In this document: piece after piece, positions 17,401 to 28,560 of the stretch
Position numbering within the stretch: the first letter of the stretch is position 1
Layout of the letters: every line of letters starts with the position of its first letter
Source of the DNA: Xiphias gladius
Taxonomy: Eukaryota > Chordata > Actinopteri > Istiophoriformes > Xiphiidae
Direction of reading: 5' to 3'
NCBI RefSeq assembly: GCF_016859285.1
Contig: NC_053416.1
Location: 15,642,501 to 15,706,500, forward strand
Length of the DNA stretch: 64,000 nucleotides
Program-made: the position numbers and the translations under genes
The notes under the pieces: model-generated
Told to the model about the DNA's origin: nothing
Databases searched by the model: none
What the model saw: only the letters and a program-made list of their open reading frames with translations

Positions 17401-18906
17401 TGCATGTCAGAAAAGGCAAAAGGTCAGGATTCCCATCAGTTGATGAGCCATACAAGACATGTAGCGCTTAGCAAAAAAACTGCGCCGGACTTGTATTGCA
17501 GTGAAGAGGTAGTACTAGTGTAGTATTATACTGTAAATATGATAAGGAAAAATACAAGACCTGATTGTTATTTCATACTAATACTTTTCAAACAGCATGT
17601 TATCACTTTTAAGATAAAACTTAACCCTCCAGGGTAACGTTAGCTGGGGTGTATATGTTCCAATAAAGAGCAAGATTGAGCTTCTAACGTTAACTCGAGC
17701 TCTGGCAGAATCCAGGACTGGCCTCCACACAGTGAGGAAATACTACGCAGCTGATGTGCTAGTCGATAATGGAGCTTTTTTTTTTTTTTATTGTTACCTC
17801 GAATCAACAAAAATGTAGTTAATGAAATGCTCCTTGGAAAAAGCACTCAGGGTTAGCTGGACACCACCTGCACATAGCTGCAACAGATCTAAAGATTAAC
17901 AGGCCGACAGTGCCGAGTCAGGGTTGCTAATCTATGATTGGACAGTGGCTGTTGAGGGGTTTGTGAACAGTCAGTTGTCTGAGCTGTTTGCACTTCACAT
18001 TCATGAGGCTTAGGTTTGGATTTTTTCCCCCTCAACATTTCTTGTGTGTAAATACCTTCTGATATTGTGACATTATAACAGAATCACTTATTTATTTCGA
18101 ATTTATAAGCTGAACATAAACACTTCATGTAATGTAATAACCTATGATGTAAATATAACAACATTTTAAACGTTTATTTTATGTTTGTCAACAATTATAA
18201 CTTCTCTGAAAAGTGTTAATTAATTATTGATCAATAGTAATCATGTATATGATGACACACAAACAACTTAGTATAGTTATATGATAGTATGTAAAAGACT
18301 GAAAAAAAATTTCAAAAATGTATAAAAATAAAAAATCTAATAAATAATTATATGATAATAAGTACTTCATTACTACATAAAATAACAAAAAGAATCAGGA
18401 TAATAAAGACAATTACCAAGAAAATAAATAAAAAATGGTTTCACATTTCATATAACATAAGTCTTACAGCTGTATTATATTATATTATCGATCCTTCAAT
18501 ATCTGTTACAGATGCTTCATACAGAGGAGTTATAGTGGTTGAAAAGTACAATAATAACACATAAAATGTGCTTATATCTCCTTATAATTACATCAGTGTG
18601 TTTTAGTGTGTTATTAACCATTTCTGAATTGTTAGTATACCTCTTATAAATGCTATATTGGCAGCAGGCTACCAGATTTTATTCTATCAATTCAGTGGCC
18701 TCGCATTTAATAAAAAATCTCTGTAGCGCCTCAGGTACAAGTTACTGTATTTTTTTAATCTCTAAATACAGAGCAGCGTCTGTTTAAGGATCATCTTGAA
18801 AAGCTCCATTTCCTGACCAAGACAAGAACCTCGATAGAAGAAAAAGATGCCCATGCTAAGCTTGGCGATATTGTGAGTTTGAAATGACTGAGCTGTGTTG
18901 TGCCTC

Positions 18907-18947
<41 letters not shown>

Positions 18948-19994
18948 TGTGTTTGTGTATGTGCCTGCTTTTCGTCATTTTTCACTCAAAAACTAAAAAG
19001 TCACCTTGAGCTTTGGTTCTTCTTCCAACTCTCAAAAAATGCAGAGAGATAATTGCATCAGACATGCACTAGAGGCAAACGGGATAACAACGGATAATCC
19101 AAAAGTTGCTGTGACTGATAACTTCCTGTGCACTGGTGGTCGGAATCCTTATAGAGATCATATAGCATGTCCAGGTATGTTCCCTCTATTGCATGTATGA
19201 GCCGATAGCTATCCAATAAACATCCACAAATTGAGCTAAACTAAGGCAATTTCCCCATTCACATACAGTAACTTCAAATTGCACACAGACACATTAGACG
19301 GGCGTCCATCTTTGTCTTATTTAGGATGAGTAAAGAAAATGGAAGAACACCACAAATCAAAAATGCATTTTAACTTCCAACATTTTTATTTTTTTGAACC
19401 TCAGTTATCAAGTGACACATGAAAGTTCTTGTTTCTTGTTTGCTATTGTATTCTTAATGCATGATGAAAAGTAGGTGTGTTATTCTTCTGTGTAAGATTT
19501 CACTTTAGATGCATTTTATACACTAAAATATGAAGAAAATATGGTGAAGGTCGGAAACTGAGGCCTGCTGTTTCGGGGTTGACCATATGTGTGTGTTTTT
19601 TGGGACAGGCGACTCTGGAGGAGCTGTGTTCAAGAACTATGAACATCGCACAATACAGGTGAACAGCTATTCTTTTCCATTATTCCAACATGATATCACA
19701 AATGAGCACCATGTGGTGGTAAAATGTTTCTCAAAGGGAAACTAAAATCCATAGAGATGAGGGAACATAAGTAAGTTCCTGTTGACTGTGTAAAGTAACC
19801 ATCCATCTCTTTCACAGGTTGCCTTGGTCAGCTGGGGAAACAAGAATCTTTGCAAAAAGGAAAGTATCCCCGAGTCAGATGAAACCTCCAGAGATTTCCA
19901 TATTAATCTTTTCAGAGTTGTCCCTTTTCTCAAATCTATCCTTGGAAATGACACCCAGGATGACTATGCACCACTTCAGTTTTTGAAGAACTAA
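8478..19994 (+). CDS. cfb: Complement factor B-like serine protease (B/C2 family)
   Basis: Secreted zymogen that would supply the catalytic Bb subunit of the alternative-pathway C3 convertase. Eighteen exons: 8478-8535, 9016-9222, 9311-9496, 9620-9796, 11380-11466, 11705-11844, 13036-13180, 13276-13404, 13526-13636, 13865-13999, 15635-15741, 16110-16239, 16534-16672, 16905-16981, 18772-18872, 19045-19174, 19609-19658, 19818-19994. They join in frame to 761 aa, near the 764 of human factor B. Order: signal peptide (MGFFVHWSWLAALP), three sushi domains, a short linker with an Arg-Lys pair (QEGRKIRI) where factor D cuts the human protein, a von Willebrand A domain with MIDAS motif DISES plus FTDG, then a trypsin domain. 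Catalytic residues are visible: LTAAHC, DYDVALI and GDSGGA, the last having Ala where most relatives have Pro. Whether it acts as B, C2 or both cannot be told from sequence. Confidence 0.93.
9940..10216. mobile_element. Degraded teleost MITE, same family as 37433-37788
   Basis: In the intron after cfb exon 4. Shared stretches with the copy at 37433-37788 include the AAATGTC-TCGTTTTGTCC block, the CCAAA-CCCAAAAATATTCAAT block and the closing AATTGATTAATC/ACTAATC region. The terminal repeats are worn. No coding capacity. Confidence 0.6.
11094..11217. repeat. 20-bp inverted repeat spanning about 124 bp
   Basis: GGAAGCCAGTGAGGGATCAT at 11094-11113 faces its near-perfect reverse complement at 11198-11217. 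An inner TACTGGTTG / CAACCAGTA pair also exists. This is either a very small MITE or a hairpin-forming insertion in the cfb intron before exon 5. Confidence 0.6.
14470..14722. repeat. Dispersed teleost repeat fragment
   Basis: Phrases such as 'ggattgccatgaaatttt', 'cattcatg-tcc' and 'ctcaggtgtactttgtgttta' followed by 'gctaata' match, from memory, a dispersed repeat very common in percomorph introns. It lies in the long cfb intron 13999-15635. Class is uncertain. Confidence 0.45.
14736..15241. mobile_element. MITE with long imperfect terminal inverted repeats
   Basis: The left end TTTACACTTGGTATATAACG with following GATCTGTATCTGGATATGTTA is mirrored at the right end (TTTACACCTGGCATTTAAAT, then ATCTGTATCTTGATATGTTA, read on the reverse strand). 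The interior has repeated GATCTGATC/GATCGGATC motifs and no coding frame. It inserted in the cfb intron between the von Willebrand A and protease parts. Confidence 0.7.
18909..18958. repeat. (GT)n microsatellite in cfb intron
   Basis: About 20 GT units with TTTG interruptions near the end, starting some 35 bases after the donor of the exon ending at 18872. Confidence 0.93.
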
Positions 19995-20390
19995 ATGCAT
20001 TTTCACAGTGAAATTAGTTTTGCAATTTCAGTTATATGATTTGTGTACACTGTATGTTTAAAAAAATTGGCTTATATATTTTTTACGGTTTGATCACAGA
20101 TGATTGAATTCATCCAACACTCATTCAGTCATTTCTTTCAGACTGTGAGTTCAGAATGTAAAATATATAAAAGAAAAACAGAACATTTTCTCTTCAAAAG
20201 CAAACACCTTCACAAAAAGGCATCATAATTTCAAAACCTTTCGGCATCATCTTCTAAAAAGGCACCATTATAGTCATGCAAATAGTTATGAGTTATGCTT
20301 TTCTGTATTTTATCCAGTCTGCACATACATTTATGCATCATTTATTCAGCATTTTCAGTGGTCAAGCAGTATGTAAAGAAGTTAATAAAT
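19995..20390 (+). terminator. cfb: cfb 3' UTR with poly(A) signal
   Basis: After the TAA at 19992-19994 the sequence is AT-rich. A canonical AATAAA sits at 20384-20389, about 390 bases downstream. Transcript ends are inferred from this signal only. Confidence 0.55.
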
Positions 20391-20399
20391 CAGAATTAA

Positions 20400-23300
20400 C
20401 CTGGGTCTTGATTTTTCCTTGAAGAGAAGCTAATCCAACTGGTTAACACACTTGGAGTCAGGGTCTAATCTATCTACAGTTCATACAGTGCTTAGCTATT
20501 CATTTAATATTGCTGACTTTTAAGCTATTGTTGCCAGTGTTGCAAGACAATCAGCAGAACTCCTTTATGTTGTGTTGTTTATGATTTTTGTATCATTGTG
20601 ATAATTTACTTTTATTTGTCAGGTAAAGAAAAAAGAAAAAAAACTAGAAAAGCCGAAACAGACATTCTTGTCTATAATTGGAAGCAGAAACATTGTTATC
20701 ATAATTTATATGACGTACTGTTTATGCATTCACAATCACAGGTTATTAAACAATTTCCTTCTCTCAAGCCTTTTCCAAACCTGCATAAAAAAAGGGGACG
20801 ACCAAAAGAATTACTACAGCATTTAAAGGGTTTCATCAAAACTCTTATGGATGCTCAGCTCTACTGAGTCGTCCAGCTCCCTGTCAGGTCGGGGACTCAG
20901 GGCCTGTTTCCAACTCTCTGTGCTGGCCTACGCACTGCGGACACTCAGTCTGGCAGCATGCCAACTCAAATCATTCAAATTGGATTTAAGGGAAAGATAA
21001 GTTCTTTTCTTTTTGCTGTGTAATTAAGCTTTTTCTTTCTCTTTCTGGCTTTGAGATGGTAATGAACTGAGTTTGTCATTCATTGCCCTGTTTTTCAGCC
21101 CAGAAACAATCAAGGCCATTGAATTACGAATGATTTGTTGTGGTCAAAGCCAGTTTATGGCTTCAAATCATGTTATTTTACTGTGTAACTATGATCTGTT
21201 GACCATTATGCTGTCAGGCTTTGCCTCAGTGTAAATTTACATTTAGCAGTCCTCTTTACTAATGCATATTGGCTAAATGTCCAGCATCAAAGAACGGTGG
21301 TGAATTTTCAACATCAACATTAGGTTTCTCTGACATGGTGATCCTTGTGTGTGAGGTAGTGTGTGCACGTGTGTGTGGTGCAGCGTTGGGTCAGTGATGT
21401 ACTGGTTGCCCATGGGAACATTCTTCTGGTTTGCCTTTAACTAATTGGGAGAGAGGGAGGAGGTCAGTGGGATGGGGAAGGGAGGCAGAGACAGAAGACA
21501 GACTACGTGAGAGGAGGGACGGGTGGGAGAGGCGTAATTGAATGAAACCCTCCCCTGGTCTCAGATGCTGTAAACAAGAAGGAAACTTAAAACGAGGACC
21601 ATTCCTTATTGAATCCTCCTGGAGGACTCAGGAGCCTCTCTGTCTTTTCTTTTATTGTTTAGAGCTTCACATGATAATGCCAACGTCCTGTACCCTGCTT
21701 TCAATTTAAACAAAGCTGAAATAAATCTACACCTAAACTGATTAGCAGTGTTTGGATAGAGCAGCATGCATCTGGACAGTATATTCAGGCCCCCACCCCC
21801 CTCACCCCCGCTGCCTATTCAACGTTAGCACACACAGCATATTCCTGATGAAGCATCCTACGGTTTTAACTCTGGCTGATCTGTCTCTCTGCAAGCTCTA
21901 AATCAACCTTATGGGCCATTTTAGAAATTACTACTATTAAGAACTGCACACATACACTTTTCCCCCATTTGTGCTTAGAAAAGCAGGTAATGCTGACATG
22001 CAACTATGGTTTCTGCTGATCCTGATGCTTGAATATGAAATTATAGATAGGGTAGGAGATCTCTAACCCATCTATAATCTAAACTATAATGTCAAATTAT
22101 TCACCAATCTTAAACAAAAAGTTAGACATTTTGGGGAAATATCTGCTGTTTTACTGAGAGTTAGATTAGAAGAATGACACCACTAATGTCTGTTCAGTAA
22201 ATAGGAAGCTACAACGAGCAGCTGCTTAGCTTAGTTTAGCACAACGACTGCAATCAGAGGGAAACAGGTAGCCTGGCTTTTCCAAAGATAACAAAATCCA
22301 CTTACCTGCATCTCTAAAGCTTACTAATATGTTATATGTTGTTTTTTTAATCAGATATGTAACATGTTTACTGTGAGCTTTAGAGGTGGCTGGCTAACTT
22401 CCGTTCTGTAGCTGTTTTTCCATTTCCACGCTTTATGCTAAGCTAACCAAATTACTCTAGCTTCGTACTTAGCGTACAGACATTAGAGTGATATTGATTG
22501 AGTGATATATTAAATTCTCAACAAGTCAGCGAATATGAATAATTCCCCAAAATGTCAAACTAACATAATACTTTTTTTTAAAATTAAATTTAAAAAATGT
22601 TTATTAATTAAAAATAAAATAAATAAATATATATACAAAGGAATGTCATATTGTTATCATGTGCATTAAAGAAATGAATCTTTAATTTTTATCAGTTTGT
22701 ACTGTTTCTGATTTTTTATTTTCTTTTTGCAGTCAAAATTTTGACTTGTGATCCTTTGTATATGCATCAACTTATTTATTGCGAGTAATGGAATCCTAAA
22801 TGAACATAAGAATAAAAGACGTATTTTCGTCTGTGCTCTTGTCACTAGTTTGAAGTGGGCATGGATCGATTGGTAAAGGGTGATGTCATGGCAGTTGTGG
22901 GGATTTTTGCTTAAGTTGCAAGGCCACTGCCAATCAAATCTGATCAAACCACACCCACACAGTCCTACTGAAGATCAGTTGAGTTTTTGAACGACAAGGA
23001 TATCCCTTTATGACGTTTATTTTAGCTGTTTAAAATATATTTTTGCAGAGAAATATTTAAGATTTGAAACCAACTTTCATTAATAATAAAGAACAATTAT
23101 ACATTGTTGCTCCTCTTGGAGATGTCAGCTGTGTTGGCTGTCTGCCTTGCTTCGTACTGAAACACAATAAGGTAAAAACGCTGCAGGATGGACTTTAGAG
23201 AAATATTTTAAAATATCCCTGATCGAGTTAGAGGAGATCATTTTCATGTAACACTTCTGTAATGATAATACCCAAAGCTTAAGTAATAAAGGAAAGAGTG

Positions 23301-23686
23301 AAATCTGCCTCTTGTCAGCGTTTACGATGAGAAGCACTTGCATGATTAGATGTCTTGCGATCAATGCAGCCTCTTCTACCAATCATTAAGACTGCTCTTA
23401 ACAGATTACAGCCCCCTCCCAAACACTCACAGTCTTTTATCCTCCTCTTCCTGTTCCTCCTTTTAAGTCACATACTCTCTCTTTCAGCAGACAGAACAGG
23501 AGACTTGCCCCTTTAGCACTTCTTTCGTTTTCTCTTTGAATTTAAACCTTTTTGGAGCATTTTCTCACACCTGAAGCAGCAGTTCACCTGAGCTTCACCG
23601 ATGACCAGATGAACAGACAGCGGCATGAAGACGACTAATCTGATATGTAAGAGGTGATGGTGAACTGGTAACTACAACTTACTAAG
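20400..23686. other. Intergenic between cfb and layn
   Basis: No gene supported. Small open frames here (for example 20598-20867) lack splice context or family resemblance. A palindromic element lies at 22121-22560. The segment 23400-23690 before layn contains pyrimidine-rich stretches and is the probable layn promoter and leader. Confidence 0.55.
22121..22560. mobile_element. Palindromic MITE-like element with 'gacattttgggg' ends
   Basis: The left end GTTAGACATTTTGGGGAAAT (22121-22140) is mirrored by ATTCCCCAAAATGTCAAAC (22542-22560). Internal halves also mirror each other: GAAGCTACAACGAGCAGC-TTAGCTTAG against TGCTAAGCTAACC...CTAGCTTCGTACTTAGCG. This structure matches a familiar dispersed teleost element. 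There is no coding capacity. Confidence 0.75.
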
Positions 23687-26600
23687 ATGGATCTGCTAAC
23701 AATAGTCTTTCACTTCCCGCTTTTATTTTTTGATCCATCTGCAGCCACAAGCCTCATCACAGGTAAGCCTGCACACAAAAAACAAATCACGGCACAAAAA
23801 CATGAACTATTGATTCACTTGTGGACCTGTTTTTGGTTTCCTAATGGCCTGCCCTCTTTACTCTACGCTGGATGTTTGGCTCTTGGAGCGGATATATTTG
23901 AAGCCAGAGGTAGGCGACACACACTCCTAAAAATACAGTTTTATTAAGACCTCCACAACCAACCCTGTATCTGTAGTAGTGGGTATAAAATTCCCATAAT
24001 TCTCACAAGGAAATTCAGTGCACATCTAGGAGGTGTAATGAGGTTAAGGTATGTGTGTGTGCAGGTCAACGTGTGTGCAAGGCAGGGAAAGGGAGGCCGT
24101 GTTACAAACTGGCCTATTTCTCCGAGCTCCGGCGGAGGCTGAACTTTGCAGAGGCTGAGCTCGCCTGCAGACGGGACGGAGGGCAGCTGCTGAGCGTGGA
24201 GTCGGCATCTGAGCAGAAAATCGTAGAGCAGCTCATCACGGAGCTCCGCCCGACTGATGGAGACTTCTGGATTGGTCTCCGTCGTAACCATGGAGGCGAG
24301 GACAGCACTTCAGACTGCTCATCACAGTACTACTGGCTGGACGGCAGCAAATCTACATTTAGGTGGGTCTAGAGGGTCAAAAAAAAAAAAAAATTAAAGT
24401 GGTCAAAAATCCCTAATTTTTGACCACTTTTATTTTGAAGAATTTTAGAGCAATAAAGTAAAATGTCAAATGTCCTTGCAATGATTCATTTTCACCGCTT
24501 ATGATGAAGAACGTGTGTTGAAGAAAGGTGTTTCTACGTTTGTGTGGCCCCAAGAAGGCTGATTGTTGTATGAAAATCTTTGATACTAGTGTTAATATGG
24601 TACCTGAGTGTCACTACCAACATAAGTAAATAATTATATATATAAAAATAGAAAAAATATAAAAAAATTGAGAAAGGTTATAAACGTGTTTTCTATTCTT
24701 CTTTTCTTTTCCACAAATTATGTGTTGTTATATGTTGTCTATAACATTTTTTTAGCCCTGTAATGATATTGATTTTGAGAGTTTTAAAAAATCTGATACT
24801 GGCTGACAGTCCTTTCTTGAATAAGTACAAAACATGAACAAACAGTTTTGACAAGGATTCCTTGAATTAATTTGACAAACTGTGTAATCGCTATATTGTT
24901 TCTAAATTTAACATATTTGGCATTTCTGTACTGTAGCATGTAGGGTTTTTTTCTTTTACCTTCATTTGTTAACTTTTTAAATTACATTTGGGAACGGAAG
25001 TTTTGTGAAGATTTCCATTAAGGCAGAAAAAAGTGATTCTCTTCATGTGCTTTGTGTGTGTGATTGTTGTAGGAACTGGCACTGGGATGAGCCATCATGT
25101 GGCTATGAGGTATGTGTGGTAATGTATCACCAACCATCTGCACCCCCTGGTCTCGGGGGGCTCTACATGTTCCAGTGGAATGACGACAATTGCGACACCA
25201 AGAACAACTTCATCTGTAAATACACTGCAGGTACTGCTGTACACTAATTCAATCATTCTTTTACTTTGAAAATGCTCGAACATAGTTGACTGTGATTTAT
25301 ATTCTTCTCAGAGAAGCCACTGGACCCCTCCCCTTCTCCCAACTCCACTCAAACAGGTAAAATGTGCTCAGCATGAGCAGTTGAAATTTTAGACACTTTA
25401 AGAGTCACCTTGCTCAATATAGAGTGAGATAGCCTGACCGTCAAGGATGCCTTTCATTACAGATGTGTCCCCTTCACTGACCCAAGAATTGTATGGATAA
25501 ACCTTTCACCATTTTCTGCAGAGAAGAGTATACATTCACTACTCCGATGCTGTCATATCCAAACACCAGCATGGCGGTCACTAAATCTGCATGTCTGTTG
25601 TCTGGGTCTTTCCTTTAGCTCTGAATTTGGTGTACATCATCATTCCCACCATTCCCCTGATACTGCTGTTGCTGACCGTGACTGGAGTCTGCTGCTTCAA
25701 ACGGCTACTCAGACGGTGAGGATCCAAAACAAATAAATACCAAAGACAAGTAAAAGTTTTACTTCACCTGAAGATAAAGATTTCCAAGATTTCCAAGATT
25801 TCCAAGATTTCGGGGGAAAGCTGTGGCTCAGGAGGTAGAGCAGGTCATCCACTAACCAGGAGGTCGGTGGTTTGATCCCCAGCTCCTCCAGTCTGCATGT
25901 TGAAGAGTCCATTGGGAAGATACTGAACTTTGCCTCTGATGGCAATCAGGGGCAAATTGTGTGTATGTGTGTGAATGAATACATGAATATGTGTGTCAAT
26001 GGGTGAATGGGGCATGTAGTGTAAAGCACTTTGAGTGGCCAATGAGACTAGAAAAGTGCTATATACTGCAAGTGCAGTCCATTTACTAACAATCACAATT
26101 TGAAACAATACTTGCGTGATCTTTGATCTATTGTTATTAAAATGTTCTTCACTGAATAGATCTTCTCAAGAGTGAGGTTAAGAGTTTAAAATCAAAGGCT
26201 GTATATTTACTATATTTACTTTCATTAATATCCCTACTGTGTAATCATTATTGTTGCAAGAACCAGTTTACCATTTCATAGGACTGCCTATAAGCTACAG
26301 CCATCAAGAGGCAACATCATGTCACAAATTCTGACATTTCCAGAATACAGTTGTCAGTTGTGATTATTTTCCTTCTGTAGAAAAACCACATTGTAGTGTT
26401 TTATTCTGTCCCTCAATACCTTCTGACTTCCCTAACCAGTCTGTGCCACACAGGTCCAAGCCAATTAGACTAAATCTTTAAAATCATATCAAAAATTTAG
26501 TTTCACTTTTTAAAAAGGCTGCAAATTTTCGTGAACAGCTGGGCACTGCAGTTTTTAGTAGAAGTTACTGAAAGGGGAGTAAATAGTGCATTTGCTGGGG

Positions 26601-27758
26601 AGTATTTTAAACTGCGGATTAATACACACTACTGAGAATTTGCAGAGGCAAAACATTGTATGTGAGATTTGTTTAAACTACGGTGCCCATGTTCATCATA
26701 ACGAAGGAAACATGCAACGGTGTGGGTACTTAACATAGTTATTGGATAGCAATGGGAGTCTATGTCACCGGGGAATAAACCTCGTAACGCTTTGAGGAGA
26801 CTTATACAACACTTGTTAGTAGCATCCGCTCGCTGAAAAACTGATATTTTCTGAAAATTATTGTCGAGTAAAATCAACACCTGAGTTTCAATATCAGTTT
26901 CAGATCACGAGCCTCACCGATTTGGTATTCACTTCAAGAAAACTGTTTATGTACACCCTCCACACCTTGTAAGCAGTCCGGTTCAGGTTTCATTCTGTTA
27001 ATGTCTGAGGTGTCTTCTTCTTTATGCTTCTCTGTGTGTGACACAGAAGGAGAAAACAACAGAAATCAGAAGTATGCCAGGCAGACCCGGGCATCTGCCC
27101 CAGCCCGACTCCGTCTGATGTCTACAATGTCATTCGCTCCCAGAAGGACGGGGACCTGGTTTCAGCTCGCCCGCACACCAAAAACACCTCCTTTTTATGC
27201 TCCTCCCCTGACACGCCTACAGGTGACTACGACAACCTGGGGGGTCGGGACACAGAGAGCGGCTTTGTGACTCTTGCCAGCACAGAGAGCTGCTTCCTCA
27301 ACTTTGACCTCAATGACCTCAGCCTTGGACGTCGTGGCACCCGCGACTTCTACGACACCAGCTTGGGCCGCTCAGGAAAGAGGGACTTGAATGACAGCAG
27401 TCTGGGTCACACTGGGCACAGAGAGTTTTATGACAGGAGTCTAGGTCGTCGTACAACAAAGAGTGAGCATTACGGCAGCAGTGTGTACGGGGACCATGGA
27501 TTGTATGACAGCAGTGTCAGGGGAGAGAGTGACCTCTATGATCCCAAACTGAGGCCTGGAGGTCACACAGTAAAGGCTGACCTCTATCAGACATACATCA
27601 CCAACGGCAAGGAAGACACTTACCAAACCAGCCTCGGAACCTACGGAAACCGAAAATCCTACCAAGCTAATCTGGATTCCTACAGAAATGGCCTGAATCT
27701 TGACGGCAGAAGGAGATACTTCAATGAACAGGAATGGATCAACAGAGAAAACTACTGA
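23687..27758 (+). CDS. layn: Layilin, C-type lectin membrane receptor with a long repetitive tail
   Basis: Type I membrane receptor; human layilin binds hyaluronan outside and talin/radixin inside. Exons 23687-23762, 24065-24362, 25073-25230, 25312-25356, 25619-25715 and 27047-27758 join in frame to 461 aa (human about 382). Order: signal peptide, then QRVCKAG, then a C-type lectin domain with CYKLAYF, CRRDGGQLLSVES, DGDFWIGLRR, DEPSCG and WNDDNC. A short Ser/Pro stalk carries an NST sequon, followed by a single membrane helix (VYIIIPTIPLILLLLTVTG) and a cytoplasmic tail. The tail keeps the layilin signatures SDVYNVIRSQ, GDYDNL and ESGFVTLAS-ES. Past the point where human layilin ends, about 150 further residues form loose tandem repeats of SLGRRGTRDFYD type. 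EPS in place of EPN is normal for layilins. The tail match separates it from chondrolectin. Confidence 0.93.
25766..25810. repeat. 10-bp tandem repeat (TTTCCAAGAT)
   Basis: About four copies of a 10-base unit lie immediately before the SINE, in the last layn intron. Confidence 0.8.
25812..26091 (+). mobile_element. tRNA-derived SINE, AFC-SINE-like
   Basis: The head GCTGTGGCTCAGGAGGTAGA followed by GGTTTGATCCCC resembles pol III A and B boxes of a tRNA gene. The body (CTCCAGTCTGCATGTTGAAG, GGGCAAATTG) and the 3' part (GTGTAAAGCACTTTGAGTGG, CTATATA-TGCAGTCCATTTAC) are the familiar layout of the AFC-type SINEs of percomorph fish. It sits in the last layn intron in gene orientation. It is not a functional tRNA gene. 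Confidence 0.78.
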
Positions 27759-28016
27759 TCCTCTAAACAGCTTCTTTATTGTGTGTGTTCATCAGTGTGT
27801 GAGAGTGTGGACAGGGACGAGAGAATGGCAAAAAACTGTGCATGTATGTGCTCGTAACTGTTTGTACGGTATGTTTCTGAAACTTTTTAGTTGATGAAAA
27901 TCCGGTGAACACATGCTAAAACATATATTTTGTTGCTGGGCCAACAATTCACCATGTGACGGTTAGTTTGTGGTACTACCACCTATTTACGCATTGTATC
28001 GTTTGAAATTAAAGAG

Positions 28017-28250
28017 TCAGTTCACCCAAATTACAAAACACCCCACAGTTTTGGGTTGGATTTGCTAAAGTTTTGAGACATCCGTTTCTGAAGTTTCTGC
28101 CTCTACCCCACACCTGGTTTGTGATGCTCAAGGCATTTGAAAATTAGCTTTAAGGAATTAACCTGCAACATATCTTTGTGTTAATGTCCAGCTTACTCTG
28201 GAGAATCCACAGGCCTCATTGTGAACAGCTTGCACTGGCCCATGAAAAGT
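28017..28250. repeat. Dispersed teleost repeat fragment ('gttcacccaaattac')
   Basis: Phrases 'agttcacccaaattacaaaa', 'tggtttgtgatgctcaa', 'catttgaaaa' and 'gagaatccacaggcctcat' recur, as I recall, in a widespread degenerate percomorph repeat. It starts near the end of the layn transcript. Confidence 0.45.
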
Positions 28251-28287
28251 GCTGAAAGTAAGTTTTTTTTTGGCTGGTAAGCAACAG

Positions 28288-28560
28288 TCATGATGGTCCA
28301 TGACTGACTTGACCCAGTCCGTGATAAATCTACGCCATATGGCACGTGACCAAGTGCTGAAGTATACACGACTGGTCGGGCTGTGTCAAAATTTATAGAT
28401 GCAAAAAGTTTCTATCGCATCGTATGGGGGGTGTTTATAGGCAGTGTTGCCAACTTTGCACCTTTGTCGTCAGATTTACAGACATTCCACACCCCTTTAG
28501 CGAGTTTTCGTCACATAACAGCCAGTGGAAAATCTAGTGACTTTTTGGACAAACCTTAGC
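28288..28560 (+). repeat. Dispersed repeat, copy A (matches 34645-34915)
   Basis: Shares its full length with copy B: GTCCATGACTGACT start, CACGTGAC-AAGTGCTGAAGT, GCAAA-AGTTTCTAT, TTATAGGCA-TGTTG, CCTTTGTCG, then TTTAGCGA and ATCTAG-GACTTTTT. Copies are diverged and non-coding. The repeated 'AGCGACTTTT' modules are typical of a teleost repeat whose class I cannot name. Confidence 0.75.

Noticed and set aside
20598-20867. 89-codon open frame downstream of cfb
   Set aside because: AT-rich, Lys-rich, no splice context or recognisable family, and lies past the cfb poly(A) signal.
25812-25890. tRNA-like sequence with A and B box motifs
   Set aside because: It is the head of a dispersed SINE; the body and 3' tail of the SINE follow, and it does not form a complete tRNA.
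27267-27758. Separate small gene starting at 27267
   Set aside because: The frame is continuous with the layn tail from 27047; the ATG is produced by another reading of the same exon, and the ESGFVTLAS motif spans it.
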